Shown piece after piece: positions 8,451 through 16,379 of a stretch of DNA of 64,000 nt. Source of the DNA: Sphingobacterium kitahiroshimense. Lineage in GTDB: Bacteria > Bacteroidota > Bacteroidia > Sphingobacteriales > Sphingobacteriaceae. A program made the translations under genes and the position numbers. The notes beneath the pieces were generated by a model. The model was not told the DNA's origin. It saw only the letters and a list, made by a program, of their open reading frames with translations, and ran no database searches. The DNA is taken from assembly GCF_025961315.1 (NCBI RefSeq), contig NZ_JAOQNK010000001.1:372001-436000 (forward strand), in the 5' to 3' direction. The first letter of the stretch is position 1. Each line of letters opens with the position of its first letter.

Positions 8451-9395
8451 ATGAAAAAAGTAACAATTAAAAATACAGATTTAGAAATTGCTCCGATCAA
8501 TTTTGGAGGTAATGTTTTTGGATGGACTTTAGATGAAAAAGAATCATTTGATATTTTAGACGCGTTTGTAGATGAAGGTTTTAATTTTGTGGATACTGCA
8601 GATACATATTCTTGGTGGGTGAATGGAGTAGGAGGCCAGTCTGAGACTATCATTGGAAAATGGATGACGCTACGTAATAACAGAGAAAATATTGTCATTG
8701 CAACAAAAGTGGGATCTGAAACAAAAGAACATCCTGTTGATATCAGTAAAAAACATATCTTGAAATCCGTTGATGAATCTTTACAGCGTTTAGGTACAGA
8801 CCATATCGATCTGTATTATACGCATTTTGATGATCAAATAACACCAATTGAGGAAACATTATCTGCGTATGACGAAATTATTAAGGCTGGTAAAGTTCGT
8901 TATATTGCAGCTTCTAATCTATCCCCTAAGCGATTGATAGAATCTTTTGATGTTGCTGAGAAGAACAATTTTCCGAAATATGTAGCGCTTCAACCACATT
9001 ATAATTTGATGGAACGCACTACTTTTGAAAAGGATTACGCACCTTTAGTTGAAAAATATGATTTAAGTACTTTTTCATACTGGTCATTAGCCGCCGGATT
9101 TCTAACAGGAAAATATAGAAATGAATCAGATCTTAACAAGAGTGCGCGTGGTGAAGGAGTGCGGAAATATTTAAATGCTGAGGGATTAAATGTGCTGTCA
9201 GCTCTTGATAAAATAGCATTGAAATATCATACACAACCAGCAACAATAGCCTTAGCGTGGCTACTGGCCAATCCATTAATTACAGCACCAATAGTAAGCG
9301 CAACGAGTAATAATCAGTTGAAAACGCTATTTGATGCTCCTAAAATCACTTTAGATCAGGAAGATTTAGCATTATTGAATGAGGTCAGTAAATAA
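8451..9395 (+). CDS. Aldo/keto reductase
   Basis: This 314-residue NADPH-dependent oxidoreductase has the TIM-barrel AKR pattern. An early FVDTADTYSWW holds the catalytic Asp/Tyr region, IVIATKVGSETK carries the catalytic Lys, and LQRLGTDHIDLYYTHFDD carries the substrate-side His. C-terminal ATIALAWLLANPLITAPIVSATS is the cofactor-binding stretch. It resembles the YajO/Tas-like group acting on small carbonyls; the natural substrate is unknown. There is no signal peptide. It is monocistronic, with a divergent small membrane gene and a LuxR regulator downstream. Confidence 0.93.
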   Translation: MKKVTIKNTDLEIAPINFGGNVFGWTLDEKESFDILDAFVDEGFNFVDTADTYSWWVNGVGGQSETIIGKWMTLRNNRENIVIATKVGSETKEHPVDISKKHILKSVDESLQRLGTDHIDLYYTHFDDQITPIEETLSAYDEIIKAGKVRYIAASNLSPKRLIESFDVAEKNNFPKYVALQPHYNLMERTTFEKDYAPLVEKYDLSTFSYWSLAAGFLTGKYRNESDLNKSARGEGVRKYLNAEGLNVLSALDKIALKYHTQPATIALAWLLANPLITAPIVSATSNNQLKTLFDAPKITLDQEDLALLNEVSK

Positions 9396-9529
9396 TTGAG
9401 ATTTTGGTACTAATGGTAAGAATATTATTTATAATGGTATAAATTACGGATGTTTAAAAAGTAAAGGATCTGTCTAATTATTTTTTAAGTAGCTTTATGA
9501 TAACACACTGTGTTGCTCAATACATAAAT

Positions 9530-9676
9530 ATGAAGACCATACTACTTATACTGCTCATTATAGTCGCTTTATTGATGATTTACTTTGGAATTAGAGGAAA
9601 TCTATTACCCCCCATATTAACTGGATTAGGATTTATTATTATAGCAATCTTATTTAAAATCGGCGTCAAGAAATAA
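9530..9676 (+). CDS. Small two-helix membrane protein (48 aa)
   Basis: An ATG at 9530 opens a 48-codon frame beginning MKTILLILLIIVALLMIYFG and ending FKIGVKK. It has two hydrophobic segments (about 3-19 and 28-43) separated by a short RGNLLPP turn, and a positive C-terminus, as expected of a small inner-membrane protein. I do not recognise the family. Its final codons and stop form the left arm of the downstream terminator, as if gene end and terminator evolved together, which supports it being a real transcription unit. Confidence 0.6.
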   Translation: MKTILLILLIIVALLMIYFGIRGNLLPPILTGLGFIIIAILFKIGVKK

Positions 9677-9691
9677 TTTGACGCCGATTTT
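9656..9691. terminator. Bidirectional terminator with a perfect 14-bp stem
   Basis: AAAATCGGCGTCAA (9656-9669) is exactly complementary to TTGACGCCGATTTT (9678-9691). With A-runs on one side and T-runs on the other it can end transcription of the plus-strand small gene and of the minus-strand LuxR gene. It overlaps the stop codon of the small gene. Confidence 0.9.
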
Positions 9692-9729
9692 AAATTATAT
9701 CGCTTAGGAAAATAGGTCATCTATATCAA

Positions 9730-10494
9730 CTATTTAAACAAGTTTAAAGAAGATGCGATCCGGCATGCTTCAATTGAATTCGTAACACGAAGTTTTTCAA
9801 GAATATTTTGTCGGTGTCGATTGACAGTATTAATACTGATGGAGAGGTCATCAGCAATTTCTTTACTGCGTCTGCCAATTTTTATTAAACTAAGAATTTC
9901 TATCTCTCGCTTGGATAATAAATTGCTACTTTCCTGTTTTTCAGGTTGAATAATTTGCCCTGTAACACTGTTCACAATAAAGCCCTCGTAAGACTCTGTG
10001 TTATCGGACAAATGAGCAAAATTGTATAAACATAGGGCTAACCAAATACTGCCATTAGGTGAATTCTGAACATAATACATGCGATGGGATATCCATATAT
10101 ACTGACCTTCCTGATTGTACATCCTGATCTTACTAATGACATGAAAATTGTGACGGTCAGTAAGAGGTATATGTTTTATAAAATGAAAATATTGCAATTC
10201 AAGGATATGCTTCCGTAGTAGATCATCAGGGTGAATAAGCTTGAAAATTGCATCTTCCCATATGGAATCAATCTCTGAATCATGATCTGATAATCCTAGT
10301 GTTTGGGCAAGCCCCCCGTTGTAGATATAGCTTTTGTCATTTTTAAGATCACTCAAAACCGCTATCGCATTTTCAATATGAGCATAAAATTGTGCAATAT
10401 ATTGACATTGCTGAAGCAGTTTGTGAGGATCTGGCTCTTGCTCAAATACTTGCTCTAAAAGCTTTTCGTTAAGAACTCCTGCAATGTTATTCAT
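9730..10494 (-). CDS. PAS-like/LuxR-type transcriptional regulator
   Basis: This 254-residue protein ends in a LuxR/FixJ helix-turn-helix (about 192-250) with the pattern LLSKREIEILSLIKIGRRSK followed by EIADDLSISINTVNRHRQNI. Residues 35-165 look like a PAS fold (a YIYNGGLAQTLGLSDHDSEI segment, FHVISKIRMYNQEGQYIWIS and a WLALCLYNFA strand). The regulator should therefore sense a small ligand or redox cue in the cytoplasm. It is divergent from the DUF1349 gene, which may be a target; that is inference from position. Confidence 0.85.
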   Translation of the reverse strand: MNNIAGVLNEKLLEQVFEQEPDPHKLLQQCQYIAQFYAHIENAIAVLSDLKNDKSYIYNGGLAQTLGLSDHDSEIDSIWEDAIFKLIHPDDLLRKHILELQYFHFIKHIPLTDRHNFHVISKIRMYNQEGQYIWISHRMYYVQNSPNGSIWLALCLYNFAHLSDNTESYEGFIVNSVTGQIIQPEKQESSNLLSKREIEILSLIKIGRRSKEIADDLSISINTVNRHRQNILEKLRVTNSIEACRIASSLNLFK

Positions 10495-10589
10495 ATCTTA
10501 AAAAATGGTTATTTATCAGTATTGATAATCTTTAAACGCTCGTATACCTTTGCTAAAGTAAAAAATTATAAGATTATTTGAATACAGAG

Positions 10590-11240
10590 ATGAAGAAATT
10601 AATACTACTTATGATGACTGTCCTTTGCCAACAGTTGACAATGGCACAAAATCTAACGAAAATGCAGTGGTTTAATGAACCGGCAAAGTGGGAGGTAAAG
10701 GACCAAACGCTGAGTATGTTCGTAACACCCCAGAGTGATTATTGGCGTATATCACATTATGGATTTACTGTTGACGATGCTCCATTTTATTATGGAACTT
10801 ATGGTGGTGAGTTTGAGACAAAAGTAAAAATTTCTGCTGACTATAAAGCGAGATTTGATCAGATGGGATTGATGCTACGGATTGATAAAGAAAATTATAT
10901 TAAAGCAGGAATCGAGTTTGTTGATGGAAAATACAATTTAAGTACTGTCGTGACACACCGCACCAGTGATTGGAGTATCATCAGTCTAGAAAAAGCCATT
11001 CCATACGTATGGATAAAAGCTGTAAGGAGGTTGGATGCTGTAGAGATATTTTACTCTTTTGATGATAAAAGTTATACTTTAATGCGTAATGCCTATTTAC
11101 AAGATAATACACCTGTTATGGTGGGCTTAATGGCGGCATGTCCTGATGGTAATGGTTTTAATGCAACATTTGAGCATTTCGAAGTGAAACATCTTGCTGA
11201 TCAAAGACGCTTAGAGTGGTTAAAAAATCATGCAAACTAA
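10590..11240 (+). CDS. Secreted DUF1349 protein (concanavalin-like fold)
   Basis: The protein is 216 residues from the ATG at 10590. An earlier in-frame TTG at 10578 is less likely because the ATG gives a clean signal peptide, MKKLILLMMTVLCQQLTMAQ. The mature part fits DUF1349: WFNEPAKWEVKDQTLSMFV, DYWRISHYGF, ARFDQMGLMLRIDKENYIKA and GLMAACPDGNGFNATFEHF. The family adopts a jelly-roll like laminarin/concanavalin lectins and may bind glycans. It is divergent from the LuxR gene and followed by a strong terminator. Confidence 0.88.
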   Translation: MKKLILLMMTVLCQQLTMAQNLTKMQWFNEPAKWEVKDQTLSMFVTPQSDYWRISHYGFTVDDAPFYYGTYGGEFETKVKISADYKARFDQMGLMLRIDKENYIKAGIEFVDGKYNLSTVVTHRTSDWSIISLEKAIPYVWIKAVRRLDAVEIFYSFDDKSYTLMRNAYLQDNTPVMVGLMAACPDGNGFNATFEHFEVKHLADQRRLEWLKNHAN

Positions 11241-11310
11241 ATGGTACATGTTCATGCACCAATAAAAAAATAGAAGTACCCCTGTATTTTTAGTGAAAAT
11301 TTAATAACTG

Positions 11311-11349
11311 AATCGGATAATAGCTACAGATTAGCTTTATCCGATTTTT
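11311..11349 (+). terminator. Intrinsic terminator after the DUF1349 gene
   Basis: AATCGGATAA (11311-11320) pairs with TTATCCGATT (11337-11346), followed by T residues. A smaller inner pairing AGCT/AGCT is possible. Confidence 0.85.
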
Positions 11350-11511
11350 CATTTCCTTTTTTGATGTTAATGCATTGGCATTGTTGCTAATATAAAAATT
11401 TGTTTGACAGATAATATGATTAATAAACGATGCTATATGGTGCTTTAGTTCAGGTTTTAAAAATAATTACATTAAATCTACTTAGTTAGTAGACTTTATT
11501 AAATTTATTTT

Positions 11512-11519
11512 TATATTTG
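11512..11519 (+). promoter_or_regulatory. Putative -7 box of the sulfatase operon
   Basis: TATATTTG matches TAnnTTTG. Transcription would start a few bases downstream, near 11524-11526, so the mRNA would begin almost exactly with the first hairpin motif (11525-11552). No strong -33 box is seen. The stretch 11350-11511 is otherwise AT-rich and featureless. Confidence 0.45.
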
Positions 11520-11524
11520 CCTTA

Positions 11525-11552
11525 TCGTTACTCAATTGGCGTTGGCAAACGA
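11525..11552 (+). ncRNA. Leader RNA hairpin motif, copy 1
   Basis: The 16-base word TCAATTGGCGTTGGCA (11532-11547) is enclosed by the short stem TCGTT (11525-11529) / AACGA (11548-11552). The same word recurs at 11763-11778 inside a stem of different sequence. It ends 39 bases before the ATG of the leader ORF. Between motif and start lies TATTCATTATTTAACA, also echoed in copy 2. Same loop with changed but still paired stems suggests a structured RNA element. I do not recognise it as a known riboswitch. Confidence 0.5.
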
Positions 11553-11586
11553 AACCGAAATTAATATTCATTATTTAACAAAGTTT

Positions 11587-11685
11587 ATGAAAAACAATCT
11601 TACTAACCCATCTACAAGAGCAGTCTCCGTGACTGATTATGTTTCCTTTAATTTCCCTTCCTGCTGGATGCGAATGTGCATCTAA
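11587..11685 (+). CDS. Putative 32-aa leader peptide with Cys/Met-rich tail
   Basis: An ATG at 11587 opens 32 codons: it starts MKNNLTNPSTRAVSVTDY and ends SCWMRMCI just before TAA at 11683. Cysteine and methionine occupy four of the last seven residues (C26, M28, M30, C31), with one Trp. The peptide has no signal sequence. It lies in the leader of a SusCD-sulfatase operon, preceded by a hairpin motif and followed by a GC-rich hairpin, an arrangement like an amino-acid attenuator in which stalling at Cys or Met codons would control the genes downstream. Expression is unproven; function is inferred from composition and position. Confidence 0.55.
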   Translation: MKNNLTNPSTRAVSVTDYVSFNFPSCWMRMCI

Positions 11686-11712
11686 TTTCAAAAAATCTTC
11701 TTTAAAAAAATA

Positions 11713-11733
11713 GGGGAAGCTTTAACGCTCCCC
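11713..11733 (+). promoter_or_regulatory. GC-rich hairpin between leader ORF and SusC gene
   Basis: GGGG-A-AGC (11713-11720) can pair with GCTCCCC (11727-11733), leaving one bulged A and a 6-base loop. It starts 28 bases after the leader stop. There is no T-run after it, so it is not a textbook terminator. TTCCC inside the leader ORF (11653-11657) could pair with GGGAA of the left arm, giving a possible alternative fold. Confidence 0.4.
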
Positions 11734-11754
11734 CAAGTTTGGATATAATGAACC

Positions 11755-11783
11755 ACAAGTCTTCAATTGGCGTTGGCACTTGT
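11755..11783 (+). ncRNA. Leader RNA hairpin motif, copy 2
   Basis: TCAATTGGCGTTGGCA (11763-11778), identical to copy 1, is enclosed by ACAAGT (11755-11760) / ACTTGT (11778-11783), a stem whose sequence differs from that of copy 1. The motif ends 34 bases before the SusC ATG at 11813 and is followed by TATTCACTATTAAACA, matching the downstream word of copy 1 at 14 of 16 bases. Motif and spacing to a start codon are thus duplicated. Confidence 0.5.
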
Positions 11784-11812
11784 AAGTATTCACTATTAAA
11801 CACCGTAAAACT

Positions 11813-14800
11813 ATGAAAAAATTAGGAGTACTTCGGTATTCTATACTTATTTTGTTCTTAATACACAGCCTGAATTCGCTGTATGCTCAAATAGAACCTA
11901 AACCGATAATAAATGCCTCCTTAGTTGGTACAGTTATCGATGCTTCCAGTAAAGAACCCATTGAAGGTGTCACTGTGCAATTGGAAGCAGTAACACATAG
12001 TGTAAAAACAGATGGAAATGGGCGGTTTCAATTTGTCACAGGTCAAAAACTCCCTTTTACGCTGATTGTATCTTTTGTCGGGTATGAAAAGAAAAAGATT
12101 GTTATCAATACATCACCTACTGTAATTGAATTAAGCCCTACTACGGAAGATCTTGATGAAGTCGTAGTGGTAGGCTATGGTACGCAGAAACGCCGCGATT
12201 TGACGGGATCAGTTGCTTCCTTAAATGAGTCTTTATTGAAACAGAATGTATCATCGCTAGATCAGACTTTGAAAGGTGGTATATCAGGGGTGCAGGTTAC
12301 GCAAACTTCTGGGCAGCCGGGCGGTGGTGTCAGTATCCGTATTCGTGGAGGCGCATCTATTCAGGGGGGAAATGAACCCTTATATGTTATTGATGGTTTT
12401 CCCATATATAATCAAACAGAGAGTACTGGAGTAGGTAGTGGAACTCCTGTCAATCCCATGTCGAGCATCAATCCAAGTGATGTCGAAAGTATTGAAGTTT
12501 TAAAAGATGCTGCTGCAACAGCAATCTACGGTTCTCGTGGTGCTAACGGCGTAATATTGGTGACAACTAAGAAAGGTAAAGCAGGTCGTGTACAACTGAA
12601 CTATGATGGTAGTATAGGACAACAACAGGTGTTAAAAAAAATAGATGTCCTAACAGCTCCAGATTTTGCTATTCTTCGCAATGAGGCCTTATATGATGCA
12701 TATCCGAATCTGGGAAAATTTCAGTACCTCACACAAGACAAAATCGATCAATTAGGTTCAGGAACAAATTGGCAAAAAGAAGCTTTCCAAAATGGACAGA
12801 TTACGAATCATCAATTATCTTTATCAGGTGGAGCTGAACAGGTGCAATATTTTATTGGAGCTAATTATTTTGACCAAGATGGAGTAATTAGAAATACAGA
12901 TTTTAAACGTTTAGGTTTCCGTTCCAATATCAATGCTAATCCTTTTAAGCGCTTAAATGTTGGCGCTAATTTTTCAATTAACAGAACAACATCTCAAATT
13001 GCACCATCAGGAATTGTCAATGCATTATTGATAATGCCTCCAACCGCAACCATATATGATGCCGATGGATCTTACACATTAAGAAATCCGTTTGAAAACA
13101 TTTTTGCAAATCCTATTGCAACATTAAAAGAAACCACCAATACATCAAACGCATTACGCATTTTGGGAACTTCATTTGCTCAATATGATATTATAGAAGG
13201 GCTTCAAGCGAAAGTGCTATTAGGTGTAGATTTAAACAATAGGACCGATAAATTTTATTTGCCTTCTTACATCTACGAGGGGGCAGGTAACAATGGAAAA
13301 GCAAATTTAGGTAATCTAGATTCATATTCATGGCTGAATGAAAATACGTTAAACTATACCACTTCTTTTCAAGATCATCATTTAAATGCTTTAGTTGGAT
13401 TTACGCAACAGGAAGCGAAGAATGAGACCTTCAACGCGGGAGCTGAAAATTTCGTAACGGATGATCTTTTGTATAACAGTCTGCAAAGTGGATCAACCCT
13501 TGTCCGTCCAAATTCCGATGCTTATTCTTGGATACTGCATTCTTATCTGGCTCGTGTAAATTATAATTATGCCAATAAATATTATTTATCAGCCAGTATC
13601 AGGCGCGACGGTAGCTCTAGATTTGGAGCTGATAATAAATGGGGAAATTTTCCTTCTTTAGCTTTTTCATGGAGAGCTAGCAACGAAAGCTTTTTTAAAG
13701 AAACGTTCAGTGCAGTCAATGATTTAAAAATCCGAGCTAGTTTTGGAACTACAGGCAACCAGGAGATCGGTCAGTATCAGTCGCTTTCGACATTATATAA
13801 CTTAAATTATTTATTTGGCAATAAAATAGTAACCGGTTTTGCTTCGCAACGTATACCAAATAAAAATTTAGGTTGGGAAACGACCTATCAGTATGATGGA
13901 GGATTTGATATTGCGCTATTTAACAGTAAACTACAGTTTACCTTAGACTACTACTACAAAAAAACCACCGATTTATTACTTAATGTTGAAATTCCATGGA
14001 CATCAGGTTATGCATCTTCTTTACAGAATTTTGGTTCAGTTTCCAACAAAGGATTTGAATTTGGCTTGAAAACCAGGAACCTAAATGGAAAATTTGTATG
14101 GAATACAGATGTGAACTTTTCATTCAATCGAAATCAAGTATTAACCATTGGTACAGGAGCACAATCTTATATTTCTGGAAATTATATCATTAAAGTTGGT
14201 GAACCTCTCGGAGCTTTTTATGGCACACAGATCGATGGAATTTTACAAAAAGGAGAGGAATCAACTAAAGGTTTATTTACTGGAAATGCCATACCAAAAG
14301 CTGGGGATCGTCTTTACAAAGATATCGACGGTGACGGTAAATTTACAACAGCAAATGACCGTGGCATCATTGGAAATGCACAACCAGATTTTATTTTTGG
14401 ACTAACCAATACGCTTTCTTATCGCGGCTTTGATCTTACTTTTTTAATACAAGGAACAGTTGGCAATGAGTTACTTAATGTCAATCGTCAAAACTTGGAA
14501 ATGTTTACGGGACAACAAAATGCATCAACAGATGCTTTAGACAGATGGACTGAAACAAATGCCAGTCAAAGCTATCCTAGAGCGAAATTAGATCCTGCTC
14601 CAATTTTTTCAGATCAGTTTGTTGAGAATGGTTCATTTGTCAGATTAAAGTCTTTTCAATTTGGCTATACCATTCCTAAACATGTATTAAATGCTACTCG
14701 AATATCCAATGTGAACGTATACCTATCTGGACAAAATTTACTTACCTGGAGTAAGTACAAAGGTTTTGATCCTGAAGTGACATCAGGTAGTAACGTACAG

Positions 14801-14869
14801 ATAGGGACAGATTCTGGAATTTATCCAGCTTCACGCTCCCTCACAGTAGGTCTTTCTTTAACATTTTAA
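11813..14869 (+). CDS. SusC/RagA-type TonB-dependent outer-membrane transporter (sulfatase locus)
   Basis: This 1018-residue protein has a signal peptide ending near SLNSLYAQ and a carboxypeptidase-regulatory-like beta domain (about 35-115: LVGTVIDASSKEPIEGVTVQ). The TonB box region LDEVVVVGYGTQKRRDLTGS and the plug domain follow (IRIRGGASIQGGNEPLYVID, then VESIEVLKDAAATAIYGSRG), and then a 22-strand type barrel ending in LSLTF. SusC proteins import oligomers bound by the partner SusD lipoprotein. There is no STN signalling domain and no neighbouring sigma/FecR pair, so control may rest in the unusual leader. SusD follows after 11 bases. Confidence 0.95.
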   Translation: MKKLGVLRYSILILFLIHSLNSLYAQIEPKPIINASLVGTVIDASSKEPIEGVTVQLEAVTHSVKTDGNGRFQFVTGQKLPFTLIVSFVGYEKKKIVINTSPTVIELSPTTEDLDEVVVVGYGTQKRRDLTGSVASLNESLLKQNVSSLDQTLKGGISGVQVTQTSGQPGGGVSIRIRGGASIQGGNEPLYVIDGFPIYNQTESTGVGSGTPVNPMSSINPSDVESIEVLKDAAATAIYGSRGANGVILVTTKKGKAGRVQLNYDGSIGQQQVLKKIDVLTAPDFAILRNEALYDAYPNLGKFQYLTQDKIDQLGSGTNWQKEAFQNGQITNHQLSLSGGAEQVQYFIGANYFDQDGVIRNTDFKRLGFRSNINANPFKRLNVGANFSINRTTSQIAPSGIVNALLIMPPTATIYDADGSYTLRNPFENIFANPIATLKETTNTSNALRILGTSFAQYDIIEGLQAKVLLGVDLNNRTDKFYLPSYIYEGAGNNGKANLGNLDSYSWLNENTLNYTTSFQDHHLNALVGFTQQEAKNETFNAGAENFVTDDLLYNSLQSGSTLVRPNSDAYSWILHSYLARVNYNYANKYYLSASIRRDGSSRFGADNKWGNFPSLAFSWRASNESFFKETFSAVNDLKIRASFGTTGNQEIGQYQSLSTLYNLNYLFGNKIVTGFASQRIPNKNLGWETTYQYDGGFDIALFNSKLQFTLDYYYKKTTDLLLNVEIPWTSGYASSLQNFGSVSNKGFEFGLKTRNLNGKFVWNTDVNFSFNRNQVLTIGTGAQSYISGNYIIKVGEPLGAFYGTQIDGILQKGEESTKGLFTGNAIPKAGDRLYKDIDGDGKFTTANDRGIIGNAQPDFIFGLTNTLSYRGFDLTFLIQGTVGNELLNVNRQNLEMFTGQQNASTDALDRWTETNASQSYPRAKLDPAPIFSDQFVENGSFVRLKSFQFGYTIPKHVLNATRISNVNVYLSGQNLLTWSKYKGFDPEVTSGSNVQIGTDSGIYPASRSLTVGLSLTF

Positions 14870-14880
14870 TCCAGAGGTAC

Positions 14881-16347
14881 ATGAAAATTACAAATATATT
14901 ATTCGCATCCACATTATTGATTGGAATCGTATCATGCTCAAAATTAGATGAGAAACCGGAAAGTCTACTGGTTTCTGAGCAATTTTATCTGAATGAAAAT
15001 CAAGCTGTTTCTGCTGTTAACGGAACATATCGAAAACTATATGAAAGCGGACAGTCCATCTATAATAGTCTTTTTCAAATTGGAGTAGAAATGGCTACTG
15101 ATGATTATGAAGCTGGACCAAGAGCGCGGAATGCACATGTACGTGCGATCAGTAACTTGACACACGATGCATCGAATGACCGTATGGAACAATTGTGGAA
15201 ACAAAGTTACGACGCTATAAATGCTTCAAATCAAAATATTGAATACATCGCTTTGATATCACCTGAAAAGATTAATGACGCAATCCGTAAGCGTTTAATT
15301 AATGAAGCCAAGTTTTTAAGAGCACTGCATTATTTTAATTTAGTTCGTTGGTTTGGTCCCGTTCCTTTAGTTCTAAAACCTGTAACATCACTTAGCACGG
15401 AAGAACTTTATGTGACCAAGGCTTCTGAAAAAGAAGTCTATAACCAAATTATTGCAGATCTTAAAGATGCAGAAAATCTACCCAATTATAAATCTTACGG
15501 TGACAACGATAAAGGAAGAGCTTCATCAGGAGCTGCCAAAAGTATACTGGCAAAGGTATATTTAACACAACAAGATTGGTCAAATGCAAAATTAAAAGCA
15601 CAGGATGTAATTGATAAAGAGGGATATGATTTGTTTTCCGAATTTACGGATGTATTTAATATCGATAAGAAAAACGGTATTGAACATATTTTCTCTGCAC
15701 AATTCAAAGGGAACAGTGGATATCAGGGAAATTCGCTTGCAAGTAGATCTGCACCTGCGGATATTCCGGGTATTAATGGTGACTATGCGGATGCTTGGCA
15801 TGCTGAAGGTGGTTTATATGGTACTTTTTCTAAACAGGATAAACGTTTAAATACCACATTTACTACAGGGATGATTTCTCCGGTCGATGGTAAGTATTAT
15901 GCACTTGCAAAACCTCAATTTAATAAATATTATGATGAGAGCGTAGTAGGCAACCAAAGTCAATCATCTAAAAATTTACCCATTATTCGTTATGCTGAAG
16001 TATTGCTCATATTGGCAGAAGCTGAAAATGAGCTCAATGGATCAACTTTACTAGCACAGACTTTTCTAAATAAAGTTAGAGTGCGTGCAGCAACAGGTGA
16101 TATCGAAAAAAATTTAAGTAAAGATGATTTTAGAGAAGCAGTATTTGAAGAGAGAAGGAAGGAGTTAACTTTTGAATATCAAAGGTGGTTTGACTTAGCG
16201 CGCAGAGGGGCAACCTATTATGTTGCAAAACTAAAGGCCGCAGGTAAAACCAATGCGGCTCCAAGACATATTCATTTTCCCACGCCACAACGCGAACTGA
16301 ATTTAAATCCAAATCTTAAACAGCATCCAGATTGGGTTAATAATTAA
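14881..16347 (+). CDS. SusD/RagB-type substrate-binding outer-membrane lipoprotein (sulfatase locus)
   Basis: This 488-residue lipoprotein has the lipobox LLIGIVSC, with the acylated cysteine at about residue 19. SusD hallmarks are the N-terminal LVSEQFYLNENQAVSAVNGT, the TPR-like helices (AKFLRALHYFNLVRWFGPVP), and the C-terminal YAEVLLILAEAENEL, FEERRKELTFEYQRWFDLAR and PTPQRELNLNPNLKQHPDW. It caps the adjacent SusC and captures substrate at the cell surface. Encoded 11 bases after SusC and 32 bases before the first sulfatase, it should be co-transcribed with both. The substrate is probably a sulfated ester, judging only by the neighbours. Confidence 0.95.
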   Translation: MKITNILFASTLLIGIVSCSKLDEKPESLLVSEQFYLNENQAVSAVNGTYRKLYESGQSIYNSLFQIGVEMATDDYEAGPRARNAHVRAISNLTHDASNDRMEQLWKQSYDAINASNQNIEYIALISPEKINDAIRKRLINEAKFLRALHYFNLVRWFGPVPLVLKPVTSLSTEELYVTKASEKEVYNQIIADLKDAENLPNYKSYGDNDKGRASSGAAKSILAKVYLTQQDWSNAKLKAQDVIDKEGYDLFSEFTDVFNIDKKNGIEHIFSAQFKGNSGYQGNSLASRSAPADIPGINGDYADAWHAEGGLYGTFSKQDKRLNTTFTTGMISPVDGKYYALAKPQFNKYYDESVVGNQSQSSKNLPIIRYAEVLLILAEAENELNGSTLLAQTFLNKVRVRAATGDIEKNLSKDDFREAVFEERRKELTFEYQRWFDLARRGATYYVAKLKAAGKTNAAPRHIHFPTPQRELNLNPNLKQHPDWVNN

Positions 16348-16379
16348 AATCAATTCACATTCATTAAAAATTTCACATA

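Noticed and set aside
11713..11733. GC-rich hairpin as a standard intrinsic terminator
   Set aside because: It lacks the following T-run and has a bulged base; listed only as a regulatory hairpin candidate.
15495..15850. Overlapping ORFs on both strands inside the first SusD gene
   Set aside because: Shadows of the SusD reading frame; no motif, start context or family match.
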